Assembly (NCBI GenBank): GCA_965247175.1
Contig: OZ252006.1
Coordinates: 2,790,001 to 2,854,000, forward strand
Source of the DNA: JANQMX01 sp965247175
GTDB taxonomy: Bacteria; Pseudomonadota; Alphaproteobacteria; Kiloniellales; DSM-21159
Length of the DNA: 64,000 nt
Reading direction: 5' to 3'
Below the pieces are notes generated by a model. That model was not told the origin of the DNA. It saw only the letters and a program-made list of their open reading frames with translations, and did not search any database. Made by a program: the position numbers and the translations under genes. Below, piece after piece: positions 28,424-36,062 of this stretch. How positions within the stretch are numbered: the first letter of the stretch is position 1; each line of letters starts with the position of its first letter.

Positions 28424-29695
28424 ATGGACGCAAGATCAGGCGAGAACAGCGTCGCGGCAGAAACGCCGGAGCAACCGTCCGCGCTGGCCAGGTGGCTGGT
28501 CGAGATGTCGTTGGAGGGCGCCACCGAGACGGCCCTGTTCCGCACCCTCTGCGAGCACCTCTGCGCCCTTGGCGTACCGATCGATCGCGCCACCATCGGC
28601 CTCGATACGCTGCACCCCATTTTGATCGGTCAGCGCATGATCTGGACCCCCGAGGAGGGCCTGGTTCAAGAGACCTACGACCGGGCCTACGTCGAGCAAT
28701 CCGAGCAGGCTTGGGCGGAAAGCCCCTTTCACTATCTGGAAAGCCGCGGCGAGCGGAAGCTGCGCCAGCACCTGGATGAGGACGACCCGCAACCCGCCTT
28801 CTCAATCTACGACGACCTCCGCGCGGACGGCCTGCGCGACTATCTCGTCTTGCTGCGATCGCTCGAGAAGGACAGCCGCTTCGGCGAGATCGACTGCGTC
28901 TACAGCTCTTGGGCGAGCCGCGCGGCCGAGGGTTTCTCCAAGGCCGACATCGCCGTCATCGAGGAGGTCTTTCCCGCCTTCAGCCTGGCGATCAAGCAGC
29001 ACATCACGGCGGACATCGCCCAGACTCTGGTCGAGACCTACCTCGGCCGCGATGCCGGGCGCCGGGTGCTCGGCGGCCGCATCGAGCGCGGCGTGTCCGA
29101 GTCCATACGGGCGGTGCTTTGGCTCAGCGACCTCCAGGGTTCGACCAAGATCGTCGATACCCTGCCGCCGGACGAGCTGATGATCTTCATCAACGATTAT
29201 GCCGAGTGCATCGTCGAGTCCGTCCAAGAGCAAGAGGGGCAGGTGCTCAAGTTCATGGGCGACGGCATCCTGGCTTTCTTTCCAGTCGGCGATGGCAGTG
29301 CGGAAGAGCTGGCGGCTGCCTGCGCCCGCGCGGTCGACGCCAGCGAAGCGACCTTTCGGCGTATCGAAGAACTCAATCAGACCCGTTCAGCGGCAGCGCT
29401 GCCGACGACCCAGTGCTTTGTCGCGCTGCACTTCGGCGAGATGCTCTACGGCAACATCGGCAGCCGCGACCGCCTGGACTTCACCGTGATCGGGCCTTCG
29501 GTCAACGAACTGAGCCGCATGGAAGCACTGGCGCGCAACCTCGATCAGCGCATCGTCATCTCCACCGCCTTCGCCAACGCCACGCGCGGCGAGCCGAAAC
29601 CGCGGGTGGTGCCTGCCTTGGTCTCGCTCGGCCGCTATGCCTTGCGCGGTGTGCAGACTCCTCAGGAGCTTTACACCCTGGTGCCCGGAAGCTAG
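28424..29695 (+). CDS. class III adenylate/guanylate cyclase domain protein
   Basis: A 423-residue soluble protein with no membrane helices. Residues 1 to about 225 form a sensory-type region I cannot name. The catalytic cyclase domain starts near 228: the two metal-binding aspartates are in WLSDLQGST (Asp236) and KFMGDGILAFF (Asp280), and the transition-state region is LDFTVIGPSVNELSRMEAL. Both metal aspartates are present, so it is probably active and makes cAMP or cGMP; substrate cannot be fixed by eye. It is divergent from rnhB with 83 bases between starts and convergent with the next gene. Confidence 0.88.
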   Translation: MDARSGENSVAAETPEQPSALARWLVEMSLEGATETALFRTLCEHLCALGVPIDRATIGLDTLHPILIGQRMIWTPEEGLVQETYDRAYVEQSEQAWAESPFHYLESRGERKLRQHLDEDDPQPAFSIYDDLRADGLRDYLVLLRSLEKDSRFGEIDCVYSSWASRAAEGFSKADIAVIEEVFPAFSLAIKQHITADIAQTLVETYLGRDAGRRVLGGRIERGVSESIRAVLWLSDLQGSTKIVDTLPPDELMIFINDYAECIVESVQEQEGQVLKFMGDGILAFFPVGDGSAEELAAACARAVDASEATFRRIEELNQTRSAAALPTTQCFVALHFGEMLYGNIGSRDRLDFTVIGPSVNELSRMEALARNLDQRIVISTAFANATRGEPKPRVVPALVSLGRYALRGVQTPQELYTLVPGS

Positions 29696-29702
29696 CGGCC
29701 GC

Positions 29703-30659
29703 TTAGTTCACCCGTATCGTCTCGGCGAGGCGGCGAAAGCGCGGCAGATAGGGCTCCCCCTCCCCGTGCGGTGCCATGCCGACGCTGCGCAGGTAGTTGC
29801 AGCCGTCGAACAGTACAGTCTGCACCACGGTGGTGGGGGCGCCGCTTTCGGAGATGCCGTTCGCGACATGCTCGACGCCGCGCAGCCCGTCGATCACCAC
29901 GTCGCGGTTCGAGGTGACATCCTCGATTGTGAAATCGCTGATCTGGTCAAGTATCTCGCGGCCGAAGGCCTCTTCCCGGCCGACGAACTGGCTGCAGCTC
30001 GCACCGAGCGAATTGGCGATGATGAAGACGGCGGGCCGGCTCGCCGTTTCCGCCGGCAGCTCCTCCACCAGCAGAGCGCCACTGCCGCCCAGCGCCCGGT
30101 CGAAGCGAAAGCCCGCAACCTCGTCGAAGGCGAAGGGCAGCGCCTCGCGTGGGTCGCCTTGCTCTCCGGTCAAGCGCGCAGCGCGCAGGCTGGCCTCCAC
30201 CTCCGCCAGGTGTTCCGGCGTTGCCGCATCCGGCGGTATCGTGGCGGTCAGCAGGGCAGTCACGTCTCCGCCCAGGATAACCAGGCGCTTTTCGAGCGTC
30301 ACGCCTGCCGCCTCCTGCGTGCCACCGATGACGAGGGCCGGCAGGCCGCCAATCGTCTCCTCGCTGCGGCTGTCCTCGATGAGGCCACGCTCGGCCAGGC
30401 CTTCCGGAGTCAAACCCTCGAGCAACTGGGGAAAGGCCTCGGCGGGCATCTCGACGATCAAGATGGACGCGCCCGTGCTTGCGTTCTCGAAGCCGGCAAA
30501 GCGCTCGCTGACGGTGAAGCCTTCCGGCGCCGGCATGGCGATCTGGGTGCCCGGAACCGCGACCGGCTCCGCGGCCTGCGCCACGGCGATGACCTGGGCG
30601 ACCGCAATGATGGCCGCAGCCAGCATTGCCGCGAAGAGTGAAGGTTTGATGCGAACCAC
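29703..30659 (-). CDS. exported hypothetical protein
   Basis: A protein of about 318 residues that I do not recognise. A GTG at 30657-30659 preceded by GGGGGAAGAAG starts a convincing signal peptide (VVRIKPSLFAAMLAAAIIAV, cleavage near AQAAEP); the frame is open further to a TTG at 30704. The mature part has MPAPEGFTVSERFAGFENASTGASILIVEMPAEAF and a second similar block with SGALLVEELPAETASRP, suggesting two related halves of a periplasmic beta-rich domain. Role unknown. It may be co-transcribed with the radical SAM gene upstream (112-base gap). Confidence 0.7.
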   Translation of the reverse strand: MVRIKPSLFAAMLAAAIIAVAQVIAVAQAAEPVAVPGTQIAMPAPEGFTVSERFAGFENASTGASILIVEMPAEAFPQLLEGLTPEGLAERGLIEDSRSEETIGGLPALVIGGTQEAAGVTLEKRLVILGGDVTALLTATIPPDAATPEHLAEVEASLRAARLTGEQGDPREALPFAFDEVAGFRFDRALGGSGALLVEELPAETASRPAVFIIANSLGASCSQFVGREEAFGREILDQISDFTIEDVTSNRDVVIDGLRGVEHVANGISESGAPTTVVQTVLFDGCNYLRSVGMAPHGEGEPYLPRFRRLAETIRVN

Positions 30660-30771
30660 GCGCTTCTTCCCCCGTCTGTTGATTGCGTGGCTTTCTACCA
30701 ACAAAGGGATGACAAGAATACGGCATCTGCTTCAAGCCGCCGTGATTGTTCTTTGGGGGCCATCCCAGCTG

Positions 30772-31881
30772 TCATCCGAAGAGGCTCATCTGCCGGCCAT
30801 CTCGCGCCGGCGGCCGAAACTTGCTGGTATCCAGGTCCCAAGGCCGCTTCTTGAGGCCGAGCCGGCGGCTGGCCACGGCAAAACGCTGAGCGATCATCTC
30901 GGCATAGGCGCCTTTGCCCCGCATGCGCTCGCCCCAGCAGGCCTCGTAGAGCTTGCCGCCCCGGCTCTGCCGCACCAGATCGAGCACCCGCTTCTTGCGG
31001 TCGGGGAAGTGCGTCTCCAGCCACTCCTCGAAGAGCTGTGCGATTTCCAAAGGCAGGCGCAACAGGACATAGGAGGCGCTGTCCGCCCCGGCATCCCTGG
31101 CCGCTTCCAGGATGGCCTCCAGCTCGCCGTCGTTGATCGCCGGAATCATGGGCGCCGCCAAGACGGCCGTCGGGACACCGGCTTCGGTCAGGCCCCGCAC
31201 GGCCTCGAGCCGCAGCTCGGCCCGCGGCGCGCGCGGCTCCATGATGCGGGCCAAGGCAGGCTCGAGCGTGGTGACCGAGAGGCAGACGCGCACCAAGCCC
31301 TGCTTGGCCATGGGCGCCAGAATGTCGAGGTCCCGGAGGATGAGACGCGACTTCGTGACGATGCCGACCGGGTGCCTGGCTTCGGCCAGGACCTCCAGCA
31401 CGGAGCGGGTGATTCGGTATGTCCGCTCAATGGGCTGGTAAGGGTCGGTGTTGGCGCCGAGGGCAATGGTCTTGGCGCGGTAGCTTGGCCGGGCGAGCGC
31501 CTTTCTCAACAAGGTCGCGGCATCGTGCTTGGCGAAGAGGCGCGTCTCGAAATCGAGGCCAGCCGACAAGCCCCAATAGGCATGAGTCGGACGAGCGAAG
31601 CAGTAGATGCAGCCGTGCTCGCAGCCACGGTAGGGATTGATCGAGCGGTCGAAGGGCACGTCCGGCGACTGATTGCGGGCGATGATCTCCTTGCTGCTGT
31701 CCGGCTGCACGATGGTTTGCGGTGCCGGCTCCTCGGCCGGGTCGGAGGCACTCCAGCCTTCAACGGACCAGCCATCATCGACCCGTTCACGCACCGTCGG
31801 CTCAAAGCGCCCGCTCCGGTTGCTGACCGCCCCGCGCCCCTTGCGGCTGACCGTGCCGCTGCTCGTCTTCTCCTGTCCCAT
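30772..31881 (-). CDS. PA0069-family radical SAM protein
   Basis: A 369-residue radical SAM protein related to spore-photoproduct-lyase-like (SplB) proteins. The 4Fe-4S cysteines are in YRGCEHGCIYCFARPTH (CxxxCxxC, about residues 84-98). The preceding NPYRGCEHGC context and downstream LGANTDPYQPIE and TKSRLILRDLDIL are characteristic of the PA0069 family. Its substrate has not been established to my knowledge. It is divergent from the arsR-arsC gene, with about 130 bases of unusually AT-rich sequence between the starts. Confidence 0.88.
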   Translation of the reverse strand: MGQEKTSSGTVSRKGRGAVSNRSGRFEPTVRERVDDGWSVEGWSASDPAEEPAPQTIVQPDSSKEIIARNQSPDVPFDRSINPYRGCEHGCIYCFARPTHAYWGLSAGLDFETRLFAKHDAATLLRKALARPSYRAKTIALGANTDPYQPIERTYRITRSVLEVLAEARHPVGIVTKSRLILRDLDILAPMAKQGLVRVCLSVTTLEPALARIMEPRAPRAELRLEAVRGLTEAGVPTAVLAAPMIPAINDGELEAILEAARDAGADSASYVLLRLPLEIAQLFEEWLETHFPDRKKRVLDLVRQSRGGKLYEACWGERMRGKGAYAEMIAQRFAVASRRLGLKKRPWDLDTSKFRPPARDGRQMSLFG

Positions 31882-31983
31882 GGGAAGAGCTTAACAGATC
31901 AAGAGAACATAACAAGAACAAGAAGAGTGAACAGGCGGTCGAAAAAGTAGTCCCAGGAAAATCGCCGCTTTAGAGATTGAGTA

Positions 31984-32011
31984 ATTTCGCTTCTTCGGGT
32001 AGATCCGAAAT
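31984..32011 (+). promoter_or_regulatory. possible operator overlapping the arsRC start region
   Basis: ATTTCG (31984-31989) and CGAAAT (32006-32011) form a 6-bp inverted repeat ending directly at the ATG of the arsR-arsC gene, in the AT-rich divergent region. ArsR-family repressors bind AT-rich dyads near their own start, so this is a candidate autoregulatory site. The arms are short, so support is weak. Confidence 0.3.
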
Positions 32012-32935
32012 ATGCCCTTGGACATGCCAGCCCAAGCGTCGGCAATCCGCGCCTTGGAGGCCATCGCGGCGCTCGACAATCCCCTGCGCCTCGCTCTCTT
32101 CCGCCTCTTGGTACGGGAAGGCCCGGCCGCTCAGAGCGCCGGTGCCTTGGCGCAGCAGCTCGACGTGCCGCCCTCGACCCTGTCGAGCCACCTGGCGCAG
32201 CTGGAGCGCGCCCGCCTCCTACGCGCCTGGAAGGTCGATCGCCGGGTGTTCTACGCGGCCGATCTCGACGGCCTGAAGGCCCTGCTCGGCTTTCTCTTCG
32301 AGGACTGCTGCGACGGCCATCCGGACGTCCGCAGCCATCTCTCGAACATTCTGTCCGTTCCCCGGCCCGAAGCGGGCCACGCCACCGCCGCCCATAGCCC
32401 AACCGAAAGGAGACCGGAGATGAGCGACAACCCCTACAACGTCCTGTTCCTCTGCACCTCCAACTCAGCCCGCAGCCAGATGGCGGAGAGCATTCTCAAT
32501 CGCCTCGGCCAAGGGCGCTTCAAAGGCTTTAGCGCCGGCAGCCACCCGGCCGAGGGTGTTCACCCGGCGACCATCGCCCTGCTGAAACAGCTGAACCATT
32601 CGACCGACGCACTGCGCCCCAAAACCTGGGACGAGTTCGCCACCGAGGACGCGCCCGAGCTCGATTTCGTCTTCACCGTCTGCGACCGCGCGGCGCAAGA
32701 GAGCTGCCCGGCCTGGCCGGGGCAGCCTATGACGGCGCACTGGGGCGTGCCCGACCCGGCCGCGGCGGAAGGCAGCGACAGCGAGAAAGCGCTGGCCTTC
32801 TCGGAAGCCTATCGCATGCTGAGCAACCGCATCTCCATCTTCGTCAGCCTGCCGCTCGCCGCCCTCGACAAGCTGGCGCTGCAAAAGCGCCTGGAAGAAA
32901 TCGGCCGCAGCAAATCCATGGCGGAAGCGGGGTAA
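32012..32935 (+). CDS. ArsR-family regulator fused to thioredoxin-type arsenate reductase ArsC
   Basis: A 307-residue fusion. Residues 1-105 are a winged helix-turn-helix of the ArsR/SmtB family (NPLRLALFRLLVREGPAAQ; recognition helix VPPSTLSSHLAQLERA), with adjacent cysteines 99-100 (DCCDGH) that may bind As(III). Residues 138-300 are a low-molecular-weight-phosphatase-fold ArsC with the P-loop CTSNSAR (Cys148, CX5R) and redox cysteines 224 and 232 (VCDRAAQESC). The linker codes for Met137 directly behind an ideal ribosome binding site (AAAGGAG 32406-32412), so free ArsC may also be made. Its 3' end is duplicated at 35943. Confidence 0.9.
   Translation: MPLDMPAQASAIRALEAIAALDNPLRLALFRLLVREGPAAQSAGALAQQLDVPPSTLSSHLAQLERARLLRAWKVDRRVFYAADLDGLKALLGFLFEDCCDGHPDVRSHLSNILSVPRPEAGHATAAHSPTERRPEMSDNPYNVLFLCTSNSARSQMAESILNRLGQGRFKGFSAGSHPAEGVHPATIALLKQLNHSTDALRPKTWDEFATEDAPELDFVFTVCDRAAQESCPAWPGQPMTAHWGVPDPAAAEGSDSEKALAFSEAYRMLSNRISIFVSLPLAALDKLALQKRLEEIGRSKSMAEAG
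32420..32422 (+). promoter_or_regulatory. internal ribosome binding site and start codon for free ArsC
   Basis: AAAGGAG at 32406-32412 is followed after seven bases by an in-frame ATG at 32420, exactly where the ArsC domain begins (MSDNPYNVLFLCTSNSARSQ). This is what one expects if two adjacent genes were fused by loss of the arsR stop codon, and it permits separate translation of ArsC. Confidence 0.6.
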
Positions 32936-32985
32936 AGCGTTCAGACCAGCGCGTCCAGGCTCGGCGCATCAAGCCACTCGCCGCG
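32879..32985 (+). repeat. left copy of a duplicated arsC-end/phosphotransferase-end junction
   Basis: Direct repeat of 35943-36062. The first part (32879-32935) is the real 3' end of the arsR-arsC gene. The second part (32941-32985) reads on the minus strand as a remnant of the phosphotransferase C-terminus. Between the copies, 7 of 57 bases differ in the arsC part and 8 of 45 in the phosphotransferase part. The spacer between the two stops is 5 bases here and 18 in the right copy. Confidence 0.88.
32941..32985 (-). pseudogene. remnant of the phosphotransferase gene 3' end
   Basis: Minus-strand codons give RGEWLDAPSLDALV and a stop, aligning with RSEWLDTPNLDALI at the end of the intact phosphotransferase gene at 36018. 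Only these 15 codons are recognisable. It marks the left edge of an inserted segment. Confidence 0.82.
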
Positions 32986-33031
32986 TCCTTGGACCGGTCT
33001 TTCGTAAGCTTCTGCGGACACTGATGTCTCC

Positions 33032-35704
33032 TTAGTCGTCTAGCACGGCCAGCACCGTTCGAGCCCAGTCTTCCTCGGGCCGGGCCTCGGCCAGAGCGCG
33101 CAGCTCGTCGAGCAGCGTGTCCCGCCGCGCCAGTTCCTTCTCCTCCTTCGCTTGGTTGAGCGTGTCGAACAGGCCCATGGCGAGCTTCTCGCGCGCGGCC
33201 GCGTCCTCGGGCCAGGCCTCGGCCAGAGCGCGCAGCTCGTCGAGCAGCGTGTCCCGCCGCGCCAGTTCCTTCTCCTCCTTCGCTTGGTTGAGCGTGTTGA
33301 CCAGGCCCATGGCGAGCCGCAGGCGCACAGCCGCGTCTTCGTGCCAGGCCTTAGCCAGAGCGCGCAGCTCGTCGAGCAGCGTGTCCCGCCGCGCCAGCTC
33401 CTCTTCCTCCTTGGCATCGATGAGCGTGTTGAACAGGCCCATGGCGAGCTGCTCGCGCACGGCCGCGTCTTCGGGCCAGGCCTTAGCCAGAACGTGCAGC
33501 TCGTCGAGCAGCGTGTCCCGCCGCGCCAAGTCCTGCTCATCCTTTGAAACACTGAGCGTGTTGACCAGGCCCATGGCGAGCTTCTCGCGCACGGCCGCGT
33601 CTTCGGTCCAGGCCTCGGCCAGAGCGCGCAGCTCGTCGAGCAGCGTGTCCCGCCGCGCCAGTTCCTTCTCCTCCTTCGCTTGGTTGAGCGTGTTGAACAG
33701 GCCCATGGCGAGCTTCTCGCGCACGGCCGCGTCCTCGGGCCAGGCCTCGGCCAGAGCGCGCAGCTCGTCGAGCAGCGTGTCCCGCCGCGCCAGTTCCTCT
33801 TCCTCCTTGGCATCGATGAGCGTGTTGAACAGGCCCATGGCGAGCTTCTCGCGCACGGCCGCGTCTTCGGGCGAGGCCTTAGCCAGAGCGCGCAGCCCGT
33901 CGAGCAGCGTGTCCCGCCGCGCCAGTTCCTTCTCCTCCTTCGCTTGGTTGAGCGTGTTGAACAGGCCCATGGCGAGCTGCTCGCGCACGGCCGCGTCTTC
34001 GGGCCAGGCCTTAGCCAGAGCGCGCAGCTCGTCGAGCAGCGTGTCCCGCCGCGCCAAGTCCTGCTCATCCTTTGAAACACTGAGCGTGTTGACCAGGCCC
34101 ATGGCGAGCTTCTCGCGCACGGCCGCGTCTTCGGGCCAGGCCTCGGCCAGAGCACGCAGCTCGTCGAGCAGCGTGTCCCGCCGCGCCAGCTCCTCTTCCT
34201 CCTTGGCATCGATGAGCGTGTTGAACAGGCCCATGGCCATGAGAGGCGCGAAAGACGCCTTCTTGCTGGAGATGAGCTCCCTCACGCCGAGGAGGAGCGT
34301 GTCATCCGTAGTATCGAAATTCCCAAATAGTTTCGCGGATGCTTGGCAAATCGCTTGCGGTAGTACCGCAAGGTCAAGCTCCCTGCTCGTGGGCAGGAGA
34401 GCCGTTAGGATTGCAGAGCTAAGCAATACTGATGGGTCCAAGTTCTGGATTGGCTCCGCCAATCGCTCGATCAAGGTTGCCGCCTCTTGGCGACTGTTCC
34501 CCAGGCGCTGGGTGATCAACCAGCGGCGGATGGCCTCCGCCCGCTTGGTATGACCAAAGCTTGGTGGTTGCCTTGCCTCAAGGATCTTCCCTAGCCGCAA
34601 ATCGTCGAGCGGCGGTTCACCAAGATCGGAGAGAACGATATCGCGGATCTCCGGCCAAACGTTCTCCTCAGCGCTCATCGGCAACAGCGCCAGCCTTATC
34701 GCCAGCTTGCGCATGCCATCATCCAAGGGCGCGAGCAGCTCATCGAGCTCTCGATAACGGTACTCGTGGGCATCCTCGGCCACCTGGAAGAGGTCGACGG
34801 CCGAGGTCATCCTTTCCCGCCAGTAGTCATCCGTCCACTTGTAGATTACGCCTGGGTAGCCATCGACATATTCTAAGAGAGTCGCATCATCCACTTCCTT
34901 AGCCGCCGCAATGTTCTGTCGAAGGAATCCGAGCATCCGTTGCAGCTCGGTCTTCGACTCCAGGTTCATGGTTGCGAGGTCGTAGCGTTCGGCCGGGCCT
35001 TGGCGGCTTTGGACCAGTTTGCTGGCCACGCCGTTGGCACGCTCATCGGGGCGCAGTGCCATGAAGAGATGACAATTTGGCCACTCCTCAAGCTGCTGCA
35101 GAAACGCCTCCAGGGTCTTGGCCTCCATTTCTGGGTCGGGCGACTTCTCCCACTGATCGAGGATCAGGACTACAGGTTGGCCGCTGACTCGTGCCACCGC
35201 TTGCATCAGGTCGCGGGCCTGTTCGTAAAGCAAGCTCGGCAGCTTGAGGCCGCCGCTCTTCAAAGTTGCGTTGGCGGCGACTAGGCCGTTGAGCGCTTCC
35301 GACACCGCGCTGGTGATCGGCTTGGCGATCGGGTCGAGTTCCTTGAAGATGGAACCGACGGCCTTGGCCACACCGGGCAAAAGGCCGTCCTTTTGCTGGT
35401 CCCAGACCATCTTGGCCTGCTCTAAGGAGTCGGTGTCCGACAGCCAGCGCGCATAGAGATCGGTCACGGCGCGAAGCAGCAGGTCCGGAGTCTCGCCGTA
35501 GGAACGCGCGAAGCCCACCAGTTGGGGCGGGTCGTAGTCTTCACTCAGGCGCCGGCTCAGCTCCGTGAGAAGCCAGCTCTTGCCCATGGCGGGACGCGCC
35601 ACTATGGCGGTCAAACCTTTGACTTCAGCACGCTCAGTTAGGTGCGCCAAGTCGCCTTCGCGACCGAACAGCTTGTCCCGAAGATCTGGAAATGGTTGGA
35701 ACAT
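33032..35704 (-). CDS. STAND-type P-loop NTPase with nine 44-residue TPR-like repeats
   Basis: An 890-residue protein. NTPase module: LFGREGDLAHL near residue 12, Walker A ARPAMGKSW (36-44), Walker B VVLILDQWEKS (178-188), a sensor-like FMALRPDER and a GYP motif (282-284) matching the GxP of STAND NTPases. Residues about 330-400 look like a winged helix. From residue 490 to the end come nine units beginning AMGLFNTL, each 44 residues and forming a helical hairpin with a TPR-like PEDAAVREKLA turn. No N-terminal effector domain is seen. STAND proteins are ligand-triggered switches, many in phage defence, so a sensing or defence role is inference. The gene lies within an insertion flanked by duplicated host sequence and looks less GC-biased in its 5' half than its neighbours. 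Confidence 0.85.
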   Translation of the reverse strand: MFQPFPDLRDKLFGREGDLAHLTERAEVKGLTAIVARPAMGKSWLLTELSRRLSEDYDPPQLVGFARSYGETPDLLLRAVTDLYARWLSDTDSLEQAKMVWDQQKDGLLPGVAKAVGSIFKELDPIAKPITSAVSEALNGLVAANATLKSGGLKLPSLLYEQARDLMQAVARVSGQPVVLILDQWEKSPDPEMEAKTLEAFLQQLEEWPNCHLFMALRPDERANGVASKLVQSRQGPAERYDLATMNLESKTELQRMLGFLRQNIAAAKEVDDATLLEYVDGYPGVIYKWTDDYWRERMTSAVDLFQVAEDAHEYRYRELDELLAPLDDGMRKLAIRLALLPMSAEENVWPEIRDIVLSDLGEPPLDDLRLGKILEARQPPSFGHTKRAEAIRRWLITQRLGNSRQEAATLIERLAEPIQNLDPSVLLSSAILTALLPTSRELDLAVLPQAICQASAKLFGNFDTTDDTLLLGVRELISSKKASFAPLMAMGLFNTLIDAKEEEELARRDTLLDELRALAEAWPEDAAVREKLAMGLVNTLSVSKDEQDLARRDTLLDELRALAKAWPEDAAVREQLAMGLFNTLNQAKEEKELARRDTLLDGLRALAKASPEDAAVREKLAMGLFNTLIDAKEEEELARRDTLLDELRALAEAWPEDAAVREKLAMGLFNTLNQAKEEKELARRDTLLDELRALAEAWTEDAAVREKLAMGLVNTLSVSKDEQDLARRDTLLDELHVLAKAWPEDAAVREQLAMGLFNTLIDAKEEEELARRDTLLDELRALAKAWHEDAAVRLRLAMGLVNTLNQAKEEKELARRDTLLDELRALAEAWPEDAAAREKLAMGLFDTLNQAKEEKELARRDTLLDELRALAEARPEEDWARTVLAVLDD
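33035..34237 (-). repeat. coding tandem repeat, nine units of 132 bp
   Basis: Units start at 34237 and follow every 132 bases down to 33181, where the last, slightly different unit runs to the C-terminus. All share LARRDTLLDELRALA and PEDAAVRE. They differ in the hinge: type A has IDAKEEEE (units 1, 4, 7), type B has SVSKDEQD (units 2, 6) and type C has NQAKEEKE (units 3, 5, 8, 9). Near-identity of the DNA points to recent amplification or gene conversion. Confidence 0.93.
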
Positions 35705-35942
35705 AGCCTTTGTCGTCCCGCTTGTTTTCTGGGCTGGTCGGCAAAATCAAAAGAGGATGCAACTTTACAGAACAGGACGCCGAATAACGAGTTGTCTCTA
35801 ACCGAAGGCTCTTTAGTCGACTCAAACCGCCTGGTGCGAGAATATGGGTTTTCGCACGGACACCCAGACAAACGCGTGGCGTCCGAGTTTCTCACCCTGC
35901 GGCACAGCGCAACAGGTTCTAGGATCTTGGCCGAAGTTCTCA
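35705..35942. other. non-coding or unassigned 5' flank of the inserted NTPase gene
   Basis: This 238-base stretch between the NTPase start and the right copy of the duplicated junction should hold the NTPase promoter. It is visibly more AT-rich than the surrounding genes. Reading frames cross it on both strands, but none shows a recognisable domain or a good ribosome binding site, so I do not call a gene. Confidence 0.5.
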
Positions 35943-35999
35943 TTGCAGAAGCGCCTGGAAGAAATCGGCCGCAGCAAGCCGATGGCGGAAGCGGGCTGA
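35943..35999 (+). pseudogene. remnant of the arsC 3' end
   Basis: Nineteen codons including the stop, giving LQKRLEEIGRSKPMAEAG, 17 of 18 residues identical to the true end of the arsR-arsC protein (LQKRLEEIGRSKSMAEAG). Most base differences are silent. No upstream arsC sequence is attached, so it is a fragment left at the right edge of the insertion. Confidence 0.87.
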
Positions 36000-36062
36000 G
36001 ACAAGAACGATTGGCGTTCAAATCAACGCGTCGAGGTTCGGCGTATCGAGCCACTCGCTGCG
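35943..36062 (+). repeat. right copy of the duplicated arsC-end/phosphotransferase-end junction
   Basis: Direct repeat of 32879-32985, offset by 3064 bases. Here the phosphotransferase part (36018-36062) is the intact gene end and the arsC part is the remnant, the mirror of the left copy. Together the copies bracket about 2.96 kb (32986-35942) containing only the STAND NTPase gene and its flanks. Confidence 0.88.

Noticed and set aside
33035..34237. Regularly spaced repeats as a possible CRISPR array
   Set aside because: The repeat unit is 132 bp without variable spacers, stays in frame and codes for helical repeats, so it is a protein-coding tandem repeat.
33117..34553. A 478-residue open frame on the plus strand running through the repeat array
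   Set aside because: It is antisense to the NTPase repeats and has the same 132-bp periodicity; the peptide is Ser/Arg-rich low complexity. A single stop-free unit repeated nine times produces the long frame automatically.
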